Positions 1 through 6,703 of a stretch of 9,488 nt of DNA are shown one piece after another. The translations under genes and the position numbers were made by a program. Below the pieces are notes generated by a model. It searched no databases, was not told where the DNA came from, and saw only the letters and a list, made by a program, of their open reading frames with translations. Source of the stretch: an uncultured Candidatus Competibacteraceae bacterium (lineage in GTDB: Bacteria; Pseudomonadota; Gammaproteobacteria; Competibacterales; Competibacteraceae); NCBI GenBank assembly GCA_937960715.1, contig CALGOO010000155.1, positions 1-9,488 of the forward strand, in the 5' to 3' direction. How positions within the stretch are numbered: the first letter of the stretch is position 1; every line of letters begins with the position of its first letter.

Positions 1-434
1 TCCCAGCCGAAGAACAGTTGCAGGAAGTTGTTGGCCATCACCAGCATCAGCATCGAGAAAGTGAACAACGCGATGTAGCTGAAGAATCGCTGGTAGCCGT
101 CGTCGTCGTGCATGTAGCCGATGGTGTAGATATGGACCATCAGGGACACGAAGGTCACGGTGGTGATCATGATCGCGGTCAGGTTGTCCACCAGGAAACC
201 GACCTCCATGCGAATGCCTTCGACCACCATCCAGGTGTAGACCGTGCCATTGTACGGGTCGGCGCCGTCCAGGACATGATGCTGAAGCACGATCAGCGAT
301 AAGAGAAAGGAGGTCGCCACGCCGAGGATGGTGACCCAGTGGGCGCCGGCCCGACCGATCCGGCGGCCGAACAAACCGGCGACGATGGCGCCGAGCAACG
401 GCGCGAGCACAATCGCGAGGTAGACGTTTCGCAT
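1..434 (-). CDS. nuoL: NADH-quinone oxidoreductase subunit L, N-terminal part (cut by window edge)
   Basis: NuoL (ND5 family) is the most distal antiporter-like subunit of the complex I membrane arm and pumps protons across the cytoplasmic membrane. Only the first 144 codons plus two bases are in the window; the family is usually over 600 residues. Visible are a first membrane helix (about residues 4-23), a second (about 34-52), the amphipathic loop leading to LVDNLTAIM (81-89), and the family signature HIYTIGYMHDDDGYQRFF (101-118) followed by helix LFTFSMLMLVMANNFLQLFF. The last full codons read FGW, and the next codon begins GA, which fits the glutamate of the FGWE motif known to be essential for pumping (Glu144 in E. 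coli). The ATG at 434 lies 4 nt after the nuoK stop, with an AAGGG site 8 nt upstream inside nuoK. Confidence 0.97.
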   Translation of the reverse strand, partial: MRNVYLAIVLAPLLGAIVAGLFGRRIGRAGAHWVTILGVATSFLLSLIVLQHHVLDGADPYNGTVYTWMVVEGIRMEVGFLVDNLTAIMITTVTFVSLMVHIYTIGYMHDDDGYQRFFSYIALFTFSMLMLVMANNFLQLFFGW

Positions 435-438
435 GCGG

Positions 439-744
439 CTAGCCCTTCAGCGTGTCGAGATCGGCGACGTTGATGGTGCGGCGATTTCGAAACAGCACCA
501 CCAGGATGGCCAAACCGATGGCGGATTCGGCCGCCGCCACCGTCAGGATGAAAAAGACGAAAACCTGGCCGACAGCGTCGTCGAGGAATCGCGAGAAGGC
601 GATGAAGTTGAAATTCACCGCCAGCAGCATGAGCTCGATCGACATCAGCAGGATGATGACGTTCTTCCGGTTGAGAAAGATGCCCGCCACGCTGAGACAA
701 AAGAGGATTGCTCCAAGCACAAGATAATCAGTAAGCGCGATCAT
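439..744 (-). CDS. nuoK: NADH-quinone oxidoreductase subunit K
   Basis: NuoK (ND4L family) is a small membrane subunit with three helices that links the NuoH/NuoJ region to the antiporter-like subunits and carries part of the central proton path. The protein has 101 residues, the normal length. Helices are at about residues 3-23, 28-48 and 58-82. The two conserved membrane glutamates are present: Glu37 in MSIELML and Glu73 in AAAESAIG, matching E. coli Glu36 and Glu72. The C-terminus (VADLDTLKG) is typical of proteobacterial NuoK. The ATG at 744 has AAGG and GGGG stretches 4-9 nt upstream. It follows nuoJ after a 62 nt gap, the longest in the window, and its stop is 4 nt before nuoL. Confidence 0.98.
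   Translation of the reverse strand: MIALTDYLVLGAILFCLSVAGIFLNRKNVIILLMSIELMLLAVNFNFIAFSRFLDDAVGQVFVFFILTVAAAESAIGLAILVVLFRNRRTINVADLDTLKG
443..447 (-). promoter_or_regulatory. Ribosome binding site of nuoL inside nuoK
   Basis: AAGGG on the minus strand lies 8 nt before the nuoL ATG. It is formed by the last sense codons of nuoK, upstream of its TAG stop. A ribosome finishing nuoK therefore covers the nuoL start site, which suggests translational coupling of the two membrane subunits. Confidence 0.7.
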
Positions 745-782
745 CGATCCCCGCCTTTATTTTTGGTTTGTTCCAGCCCGCG

Positions 783-795
783 CCCGGTCACCGGG
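783..795. repeat. Small inverted repeat in the nuoJ-nuoK gap
   Basis: CCCGG-TCA-CCGGG is a perfect 5 bp stem with a 3 nt loop, placed 12 nt after the nuoJ stop codon and about 38 nt before the nuoK start. The rest of the 62 nt gap (745-806) holds only the nuoK ribosome binding region. On the minus strand no T-run follows the stem, so it does not look like an intrinsic terminator. It could affect mRNA processing or translation of nuoK, but a stem this short also occurs by chance in GC-rich DNA. Confidence 0.35.
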
Positions 796-806
796 AACCA
801 GCGAAA

Positions 807-1409
807 TTACCGCTTCCTTTCCGGCGCCATGCGCACCAGCCGCACCCGGTCATCCCGCGATACCTGAACCTGCCGACCCGGATCCTGGGACTTGACGCCC
901 GCCCGACGCCGCATCGTCAACGAAATGGCGGCGATGATCGCCACCAGCAGGATCACCGAAGCGATCTCGAACGGATAGACATAGAAGGTGTACAGGACAC
1001 TGCCCAGCTCCTTGGTGTTGCTGTAGTCGGCCGCGCGCGAAACCAGGCCGTATCGGTCGGTGCCGAAATAGCCGGAGCCCACCACCAAACCCATCTCGAT
1101 GACGATGAGCAGCGCCACCGTCGCTCCGACCGGAAGATACTGGATGAAACCCTCGCGCACTGGGTCGACGTTGAGATCCAGCATCATCACCACGAACAGG
1201 AACAGCACCATGACCGCGCCCACGTAGACCAGAACCAGGGTGATGGCCAAAAACTCGGCTTCGATCAGCAACCACAGCGCGGCGCTGGTGAAGAACGCCA
1301 GCACCAGGAACAGGGCGGCATGCACCGAGTTGCGCACCGTGATGACTCGTACCGCCGCGAAGATGAGGATGAGCGCGAAGACGTAGAACAGAAACTTTTC
1401 AAATCCCAT
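807..1409 (-). CDS. nuoJ: NADH-quinone oxidoreductase subunit J
   Basis: NuoJ (ND6 family) is a membrane subunit between NuoH/NuoA and NuoK; its third helix contains a pi-bulge that takes part in coupling quinone reduction to proton pumping. The protein has 200 residues, usual for the family. Five membrane helices can be seen at about 2-22, 28-47, 53-77, 91-111 and 142-165. Helix 3 holds the conserved run VYVGAVMVLFLFVVMML with Tyr62, corresponding to the conserved tyrosine of E. coli NuoJ. The motif NTKELGSVLYTFYVYPFEIAS before helix 5 is characteristic in its order of residues and includes the conserved Glu148. After helix 5 comes a charged, arginine-rich cytoplasmic tail (about 167-200), which I recall as normal in beta- and gammaproteobacterial homologues. 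The ATG at 1409 has an AGG site 7 nt upstream; nuoI ends 39 nt before it. Confidence 0.97.
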   Translation of the reverse strand: MGFEKFLFYVFALILIFAAVRVITVRNSVHAALFLVLAFFTSAALWLLIEAEFLAITLVLVYVGAVMVLFLFVVMMLDLNVDPVREGFIQYLPVGATVALLIVIEMGLVVGSGYFGTDRYGLVSRAADYSNTKELGSVLYTFYVYPFEIASVILLVAIIAAISLTMRRRAGVKSQDPGRQVQVSRDDRVRLVRMAPERKR

Positions 1410-1436
1410 GAGCGGACCTGTTTTCTTCTCTCTGGC

Positions 1437-1449
1437 GCCGGAAGCCGGC
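1437..1449. repeat. Small inverted repeat at the nuoI-nuoJ junction
   Basis: GCCGG-AAG-CCGGC is a 5 bp stem with a 3 nt loop. Its outer base overlaps the last base of the nuoI TAG stop codon (1449-1451). The remaining gap down to the nuoJ start (1410-1436) is purine-rich on the transcribed sense strand and contains the nuoJ AGG site. There is no T-run after the stem, so termination is unlikely. It resembles in size the hairpin in the next gap, but the two sequences are not copies of one another. Confidence 0.3.
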
Positions 1450-1946
1450 TAGCGATAGGCCGCGTCGGCGGCCCGGTCGGCGGCGATTTGCGCTTCGCAG
1501 CGATCGCCGTGAGCGAGCAGCTTTTCCTTGGTCATGATGTGCTCGCCGCGCTTTTCGAAATGGTAATCGAACGTCCGCGTCTCCACGATGGCATCCACGG
1601 GGCAGGCCTCTTCGCAAAACCCGCAGAAAATGCATTTGAACAGATCGATGTCGTAGCGAGTGGTGCGTCGGGTGCCATCTTCCCGCTGTGTCGATTCGAT
1701 GGTGATCGCCAGCGCCGGGCAGACCGCCTCGCACAGCTTGCAGGCGATGCAGCGCTCCTCGCCATTCGGGTAGCGACGCTGGGCGTGCAGCCCCCGAAAC
1801 CGGGGCGACAGCGGAGTTTTTTCCTCTGGATATTGCACCGTGATCTTCTTGGCGAACAGATAGCGGCCAGTCACCCGCAAGCCCTGCAACAGTTCCCAGA
1901 GCAGGAAGCTTTTAAAGTAGTACCGAACGGTATTCAGGGTATTCAT
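1449..1946 (-). CDS. nuoI: NADH-quinone oxidoreductase subunit I (ferredoxin-type, clusters N6a/N6b)
   Basis: NuoI (23 kDa/TYKY family) is a peripheral subunit that passes electrons from the NuoG clusters to N2 in NuoB through two 4Fe-4S clusters. The protein has 165 residues. It opens with an amphipathic membrane-surface helix (YYFKSFLLWELLQGL, about 9-23). Two ferredoxin motifs follow: CIACKLCEAVCP with Cys66, 69, 72 and 76, and CIFCGFCEEACP with Cys105, 108, 111 and 115. Each motif's last cysteine ligates the other cluster in this fold. The conserved tail element TRTFDYHFEKRGEHIMTKEK is split here as TRTFDYHF (124-131) and MTKEKLL (138-144). An in-frame ATG at 2006 would add 20 residues lacking family similarity and overlap nuoH; the ATG at 1946, with GGAGAA 8 nt upstream and a 16 nt gap to nuoH, is the better start. 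Confidence 0.97.
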   Translation of the reverse strand: MNTLNTVRYYFKSFLLWELLQGLRVTGRYLFAKKITVQYPEEKTPLSPRFRGLHAQRRYPNGEERCIACKLCEAVCPALAITIESTQREDGTRRTTRYDIDLFKCIFCGFCEEACPVDAIVETRTFDYHFEKRGEHIMTKEKLLAHGDRCEAQIAADRAADAAYR

Positions 1947-1954
1947 CGCGCGCG

Positions 1955-1960
1955 TTCTCC
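1955..1960 (-). promoter_or_regulatory. Ribosome binding site that fixes the nuoI start
   Basis: GGAGAA on the minus strand is 8 nt before the ATG at 1946 and just after the nuoH TGA stop (1963-1965). It is among the strongest Shine-Dalgarno matches in the window and decides for the shorter nuoI product over a start at 2006. Confidence 0.8.
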
Positions 1961-1962
1961 GC

Positions 1963-2985
1963 TCAATCGAACCACGGACCCACCTGGCCCAGTACGCCCA
2001 GTCCAATCACCAGTATCCAGACCAGAGTCACTGGAATGAACACCTTCCAGCCCAACCGCATGATCTGATCGTAGCGGTAACGCGGGAAGGTGGCGCGGAA
2101 CCACAGGAAAAACAGCAGCAGGAGCGAAATCTTGAGCATCAGCCAGATTGCGCCGGGCACGAAACCAAACAGCGCACCCAGCACCGGAATACCCTCGAAC
2201 GGCGACAGCCACCCGCCCAGAAACAGCGTGGACGCCAAGGCCGACACCAGAATCATGTTGGCGTACTCGGCCAGGAAGAACACCGCGAAGGCCATGCCGG
2301 AGTAATCGACGTGGAATCCGGCCACGATCTCCGATTCACCCTCGGCCACATCGAACGGCGCCCGGTTGGTCTCGGCCACGCCGGAGATGAAATACACCAG
2401 GAACAACGGCAGCACCGGCAACCAGAACCAATGCAGGAAGCTCCCCTGTTGGGCCAGTACGATCTGGTTGAGATTCAAGCTGCCAGCCGCCATCAGCACG
2501 CCCACCAGGGCAAAACCCATGGCGATTTCATACGATACGATCTGCGCCGCCGACCGCATCGCGCCAAGGAACGCATACTTGGAATTGGAGGCCCAACCGG
2601 CGACGATCACGCCGTAGACGCCCAGCGAGGTCAGCGCCAGCAGGTACAACAGGCCAGCGTCCAGATGGGAAATCATCATGCCGTTGCCAAACGGCACCAC
2701 CGCCCAGGCCGCCAGCGCCGGCCCGAAGGACAGCACCGGCGCCAGCAGGAACAGGAAGCGATCCGCCTTGGTCGGAACGATGATCTCCTTGAACATCAGC
2801 TTCATGGCGTCGGCGATGGGTTGCAGCCAGCCCTTGGGGCCGACCCGGTTCGGGCCAATCCGAATCTGCATGTAGCCGATGATCTTGCGCTCGGCGAAGG
2901 TCAGATACGCCACTGCCGTCAACAGAGGGATCAGGACAGCAACGATTTTCAGGAGGATGATGACCAGCGTCAGCAACGTTTCCAC
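1963..2985 (-). CDS. nuoH: NADH-quinone oxidoreductase subunit H
   Basis: NuoH (ND1 family) anchors the peripheral arm to the membrane and forms much of the quinone-access channel and the first part of the proton path. The protein has 340 residues with about eight membrane helices. Helix 1 ends in the conserved AERKIIGYMQ, followed by RIGPNRVGPKGWLQPIADAMK (split: RIGPNRVGP 42-50, GWLQPIADAMK 52-62), the first NuoH signature. The second is ETNRAPFDVAEGESE (205-219), continuing to VAGFHVDYSG, with the cluster of acidic residues at the quinone cavity intact, and FFLAEYANM (236-244). The start codon is GTG at 2985, giving the usual N-terminus, with AAGGG 9 nt upstream. The gap to nuoG is 18 nt and to nuoI 16 nt. 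Confidence 0.97.
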   Translation of the reverse strand: METLLTLVIILLKIVAVLIPLLTAVAYLTFAERKIIGYMQIRIGPNRVGPKGWLQPIADAMKLMFKEIIVPTKADRFLFLLAPVLSFGPALAAWAVVPFGNGMMISHLDAGLLYLLALTSLGVYGVIVAGWASNSKYAFLGAMRSAAQIVSYEIAMGFALVGVLMAAGSLNLNQIVLAQQGSFLHWFWLPVLPLFLVYFISGVAETNRAPFDVAEGESEIVAGFHVDYSGMAFAVFFLAEYANMILVSALASTLFLGGWLSPFEGIPVLGALFGFVPGAIWLMLKISLLLLFFLWFRATFPRYRYDQIMRLGWKVFIPVTLVWILVIGLGVLGQVGPWFD

Positions 2986-2994
2986 GATCCGATG

Positions 2995-2999
2995 CCCTT
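2995..2999 (-). promoter_or_regulatory. Ribosome binding site of nuoH, supporting a GTG start
   Basis: AAGGG on the minus strand lies 9 nt before the GTG at 2985, inside the 18 nt gap after the nuoG stop. No in-frame ATG is placed better between the nuoG stop and the conserved first helix, so this site supports GTG initiation. Confidence 0.65.
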
Positions 3000-3003
3000 A
3001 TGG

Positions 3004-5361
3004 TTATTGGATGGCCACCGGCCCCACCGCTGGACCGAGCGCCACGCTGGCGTCCAAACCCGTCGGAATCCAGGCGCAGCCTTGGGGAATACTTTCGTCG
3101 AGCACCAGCGGCAAGTCGACCGCCGCGCCGTTTTGGCGCACCTGGACTCGATCCCGACCGGCCACGCCCAACGCCTGGGCCGCGCCGGGATGCAATCGGA
3201 CCTCGGCGGGTCGCGCCAGCGGGCTCGCCTGTAGCGCGCGCGCGCGCCGCACCAGTGGATCGACCGCGTAGATCGGCACGTCCGCGATCCGCAGCAGACC
3301 GTCGGCCCGGAACGGCGTCAGCGGCTGACTGAAGTCCAGCGTGTTGTCCGGCCGAACCGCGTCGCAGGCGCTTCGAACTTCGGCGAGCACTTCCTCGGAG
3401 CTGACGTACTCGAAACCCGTCATGCCGCACAGATTACCCAGCACCCGCAATACCTTCCAGGCCGGTCGAGCATCGCCGAACGGCTTGCTGGCGCCCTGGA
3501 AACTTTGCCAGCGGCCCTCGGCGTTGACATAGGTGCCCGAGGTTTCGGCGAAGGTCGCGACCGGCAAAATGATCTGGGCCTGGCTCTTGCCGGCCAGGCG
3601 GGTATAAGGACTGAGCGAAACGATCAGTTCGGCGCCTTGCAGGGCCTTGAGCGCCGCCGCGCCATCCCAGCAGTCCAGTTCCGGCTCGACGCCGAGCAGC
3701 ACATAGGCTTTGCGCGGCGACTCCAGCATCGCTCGGGCGTCCAGACCCGCTTTCGGGGCCGGCTTGCCGCCCGGCAGGCGGTGCGGCACCGCGCCGGCCA
3801 GCCAGCCGCCGGCCGAATTGGCGGCTTCCGGTAGATAGCCCAGTCGCGCGCCACCGCACTGCGCCACGAAACCCGCCAGTGCCCGCAACGAGGCGAAGGC
3901 CGGATGAGAGATCGCCAGATTACCCAGGAGCACAGTGGCTGGGGCGTTGTTCACCAGATGGGTGGCGATGGCCCGTTCAGCTTCACCCGGAGCGCCCGCG
4001 ACTAGGCCCCCCAGGTTCGCTGGGAGAGCTTGCCCCTTCAATTCCGCCACTGCCTGGGCCACGCCGGCCAGCGCCGCGACCATCCCGGCCGGATCAGCGA
4101 CGACCTTGGTCGCGACCGGGAACCGGCAATCGAAATCGCGCGGGTTGATGAACATGATCTGGCCGCCCGCCAGCGCCGCCTTGCGCAGCCGATGGCCAGC
4201 CAGCGGCTGTTCCATCCGTGCGTTGCTGCCGATCAGCAGCGCTGCCTTAACCTTTTCCAGGTCTTCCAGCGCTTGCCCCAACCATGGAAATACTGGGGCC
4301 GCGTCCTGGTCGCTGAAATCCGCCTGGCGCAAGCGGTGGTCGATGTTCGCCACGCCCAGGCCGCGCGCCAGTTTCTGCGTCAGATACAGTTCCTCGACAG
4401 TCGCGGTCGGCGAGACCAGGAAGCCGACCGACTCGGCCCCATGACGGGCGATGACATCTTTCAGGCCCTTGGCCGCCGCTTCCAGCGCGGTCTCCCAGTC
4501 GACCTCGCCGCCCTTGACCAGCGGTCTGGCCAGCCGGTCGTCACTGTAAATGCCTTCGTAGCTGAACCGGTCGCGGTCGGAAATCCAGGTTTCGTTGACT
4601 TGTTCGTTCTCGCGCGGCGCTACCCGCATCACCTTGCCGCGCAGGGTATGGATGAAGATGTTGGAACCGACCGAATCGTGCGGAGCGACGGCGGCATGTT
4701 GGACGTATTCCCAGGAACGGCCCCGGTAGCGGGAGGGCTTGGCGGTCAGCGCGCCGACCGGACAAAGGTCGATGACGTTACCCGACAGTTCCGAGATCAC
4801 GCTGTGCGCCACATAGGTGCCGATTTCCATGTTCTCGCCGCGCCCGGTCGCGCCCAGTTCGCGCAGACCCGCGATTTCCTCGCCAAAGCGCACGCAGCGG
4901 GTGCAATGAATGCAACGGGTCATTTCGGTGGCGATCAACGGTCCGATGTCCTTGTCTCGAACCACGCGTTTACGCTCGGCGAACCGGGACACGTCGCCGC
5001 CGTAGCCTAACGCGATATCCTGCAGCTCGCACTCCCCACCCTGGTCGCAGATCGGGCAGTCCAGCGGGTGGTTGATCAGCAGGAACTCCATGGTGCCCTT
5101 CTGGGCGGCCAATGCCTTGGGCGACTCGGTGTAGACTTTCATCCCTTCCATCACCGGCGTCGCGCAGGCGGGGAGGGGCTTGGGCGCCTTCTCCACCTCG
5201 ACCAGGCACATCCGGCAACTGGCGGCAATGGACAGTTTCTTGTGATAGCAAAACCGGGGGATCGAAATACCCGCCGCGTCGGTGACCTCGATGAGCATCG
5301 CGCCCTTGCGCGCCTTCAGCGGGATGCCGTTGACTTCGATGTTGACCTGTTCCTCACTCAT
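3004..5361 (-). CDS. nuoG: NADH-quinone oxidoreductase subunit G (Fe-S chain, molybdopterin-oxidoreductase-like)
   Basis: NuoG (75 kDa subunit) is the largest peripheral subunit and carries electrons from NuoF to NuoI. The protein has 785 residues. An N-terminal 2Fe-2S domain has Cys38, 49, 52 and 66 (N1b). Next come His98, Cys102, 105 and 111 (HPLDCPICDQGGEC, cluster N5), then Cys150, 153, 156 and 200 (CIHCTRC and LCPVGAL, cluster N4). The region that carries four extra cysteines in E. coli and Thermus (N7) reads HAAVAPHDSVGSN here, so N7 is absent, as in mitochondria and many Proteobacteria. From about 220 the chain is a degenerate molybdopterin-oxidoreductase domain with a C-terminal Mopterin-dinucleotide-like domain at about 690-785. 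The ATG at 5361 has a modest GGG site 6 nt upstream and lies 39 nt after nuoF. A 14 nt alternating GC run (3234-3247) falls in the RRARA coding region. Confidence 0.97.
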   Translation of the reverse strand: MSEEQVNIEVNGIPLKARKGAMLIEVTDAAGISIPRFCYHKKLSIAASCRMCLVEVEKAPKPLPACATPVMEGMKVYTESPKALAAQKGTMEFLLINHPLDCPICDQGGECELQDIALGYGGDVSRFAERKRVVRDKDIGPLIATEMTRCIHCTRCVRFGEEIAGLRELGATGRGENMEIGTYVAHSVISELSGNVIDLCPVGALTAKPSRYRGRSWEYVQHAAVAPHDSVGSNIFIHTLRGKVMRVAPRENEQVNETWISDRDRFSYEGIYSDDRLARPLVKGGEVDWETALEAAAKGLKDVIARHGAESVGFLVSPTATVEELYLTQKLARGLGVANIDHRLRQADFSDQDAAPVFPWLGQALEDLEKVKAALLIGSNARMEQPLAGHRLRKAALAGGQIMFINPRDFDCRFPVATKVVADPAGMVAALAGVAQAVAELKGQALPANLGGLVAGAPGEAERAIATHLVNNAPATVLLGNLAISHPAFASLRALAGFVAQCGGARLGYLPEAANSAGGWLAGAVPHRLPGGKPAPKAGLDARAMLESPRKAYVLLGVEPELDCWDGAAALKALQGAELIVSLSPYTRLAGKSQAQIILPVATFAETSGTYVNAEGRWQSFQGASKPFGDARPAWKVLRVLGNLCGMTGFEYVSSEEVLAEVRSACDAVRPDNTLDFSQPLTPFRADGLLRIADVPIYAVDPLVRRARALQASPLARPAEVRLHPGAAQALGVAGRDRVQVRQNGAAVDLPLVLDESIPQGCAWIPTGLDASVALGPAVGPVAIQ

Positions 5362-5400
5362 CTTTTACCCACTGCAACCGTGTTGGGGGGCTTGCTGGGC

Positions 5401-6696
5401 TCACGCGGCCAGCGCCATCGCGCCGCCGACCATGCTGCGCTTGTGCTCGATGTAATAGGCGAATTCGTGGCGATAATGCTTGACGAAGCTGCGCACCGGC
5501 ATGGCGGCGGCGTCGCCCAGCGCGCAGATGGTGCGCCCTTCGATCTTGCTGGCCACGCTGTCCAGCAAATCCAAATCCTCGGGTCGTCCCTGGCCTTCGA
5601 CGATGCGGGTCACCATTCGGTACAGCCAGCCGGTACCTTCGCGGCACGGGGTGCATTGACCGCAGGACTCGGAAAAATAGAACCGGGAAACCCGCTGTAA
5701 CACCTTGACCATGTCGGTGGTTTCGTCCATGACGATCACCGCGCCGGAACCGAGCATCGATCCGGTCACCTTGCTGACCGAGTCATAGTCCATGTTGGCT
5801 TTCAGCATGAGCTCGCCCGGCACCACCGGCACCGAGGAGCCGCCGGGAATCACCGCTTTCAGTTGGCGACCTTTCCAGACTCCACCGGCCAGAGCAAGCA
5901 GTTCGGTGAAAGGAATACCTAGCGAAACTTCAAAATTGCCCGGCTTCTCGACGTGCCCGGAGACCGAGAAGATCTTGGTTCCGCCCGCGTTGGTCGTGCC
6001 GAGACTGGCGAACCATTCACCGCCGTTGCGGATGATCGAGGGCACCGAAGAGAAGGATTCGGTGTTGTTGATGGTGGTCGGCCGGCCATACAAACCGTAG
6101 CTGGCCGGAAACGGCGGCTTGAAGCGCGGCTGGCCCTTCTTGCCCTCCAGCGATTCCAGCAGCGCGGTTTCCTCGCCGCAGATGTAGGCGCCGGCGCCCA
6201 AAGTCGGATACAGATCGAAATCGATGCCCGACCCCTGAATGTTCTTGCCCAGCAGGCCGGCGGCATAGGCTTCCTTGACCGCATTCTCGAACCGCTGGTA
6301 GGGCTCGTCCATGAACTCGCCGCGCATGTAGTTGTAGCCGACCGTGGAACCGGTGGCGAAAGCGGCGATGGCCATGCCCTCGACCAGGGCGTGTGGATTG
6401 AAACGCAGGATGTCGCGGTCCTTGCAGGTGCCTGGTTCGGATTCGTCCGAATTGCAAACCATGTACTTTTGCACCGTGGCGTTACGCGGCATGAAAGTCC
6501 ATTTCAGCCCGGCCGGGAATCCGGCGCCACCGCGACCGCGCAAACCGGATTTCTTGACTTCGTCGATCACTTGATCCGGTGTCATCTGGCCGGCCAGAAT
6601 CTTCTTCCAAGCTTCGTAACCGCCCACGCTCATGTACGTCTTGAGCGACCAGGACTGCTCCAGACCCAGCGTTCGGTAGCAAACTTCGTTGGCCAT
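5401..6696 (-). CDS. nuoF: NADH-quinone oxidoreductase subunit F (NADH- and FMN-binding, cluster N3)
   Basis: NuoF (51 kDa subunit) binds NADH, transfers hydride to FMN and passes electrons to cluster N3; it acts at the tip of the cytoplasmic arm with NuoE and NuoG. The protein has 431 residues, a normal length. The glycine-rich nucleotide-binding motif LRGRGGAGFPAGLKW is at 52-66, CNSDESEPGTCKDRD at 81-95, and the FMN-site motif GAGAYICGEETALL at 167-180. The 4Fe-4S ligands are Cys345, 348 and 351 in ESCGQCTPCREG, plus Cys391 in TICALGDAAAMP. The soluble-ligand-binding domain (about 240-320, KIFSVSGHVEKPG) lies between them. The ATG at 6696 is 7 nt after the nuoE stop, with GGAG 10 nt upstream formed by the last nuoE codons. 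nuoG begins 39 nt downstream. Confidence 0.98.
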   Translation of the reverse strand: MANEVCYRTLGLEQSWSLKTYMSVGGYEAWKKILAGQMTPDQVIDEVKKSGLRGRGGAGFPAGLKWTFMPRNATVQKYMVCNSDESEPGTCKDRDILRFNPHALVEGMAIAAFATGSTVGYNYMRGEFMDEPYQRFENAVKEAYAAGLLGKNIQGSGIDFDLYPTLGAGAYICGEETALLESLEGKKGQPRFKPPFPASYGLYGRPTTINNTESFSSVPSIIRNGGEWFASLGTTNAGGTKIFSVSGHVEKPGNFEVSLGIPFTELLALAGGVWKGRQLKAVIPGGSSVPVVPGELMLKANMDYDSVSKVTGSMLGSGAVIVMDETTDMVKVLQRVSRFYFSESCGQCTPCREGTGWLYRMVTRIVEGQGRPEDLDLLDSVASKIEGRTICALGDAAAMPVRSFVKHYRHEFAYYIEHKRSMVGGAMALAA

Positions 6697-6703
6697 CGCG
6701 GCT

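Noticed and set aside
783..795. Hairpin after nuoJ as an intrinsic terminator
   Set aside because: The stem is only 5 bp and no T-run follows it on the transcribed strand; the downstream genes nuoK and nuoL belong to the same complex.
1947..2006. Upstream ATG that would lengthen NuoI by 20 residues
   Set aside because: The extension would overlap nuoH by over 40 nt and does not resemble NuoI N-termini; the GGAGAA site fits the ATG at 1946.
768..2039. A 423-codon plus-strand open frame spanning nuoJ and nuoI
   Set aside because: It is antisense to two clear nuo genes and the gap between them. Its protein is rich in His, Gln, Arg and Asp, as expected when GC-rich codons for hydrophobic residues are read backwards. 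No family motif, and the coding evidence on the minus strand is decisive.
2311..3234. A 307-codon plus-strand open frame opposite nuoH and the end of nuoG
   Set aside because: Antisense shadow with the same His/Gln/Arg-rich composition and no recognisable domain; nuoH and nuoG are unmistakable on the other strand.
2528..3430. A 300-codon minus-strand frame overlapping nuoH and nuoG in another frame
   Set aside because: Arg/Gly/Ala-rich out-of-frame translation of two conserved genes; no family similarity.
4030..5010. A 326-codon plus-strand open frame opposite nuoG
   Set aside because: Shadow frame inside a conserved gene. It crosses the Fe-S ligand region of nuoG, whose motifs explain the sequence fully.
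5362..5400. The 39 nt nuoF-nuoG gap as a regulatory element
   Set aside because: Only a loose 4 bp pairing (GCAA/TTGC) with a long loop can be drawn, and no promoter-like elements are visible; treated as ordinary spacer with a modest ribosome binding site.
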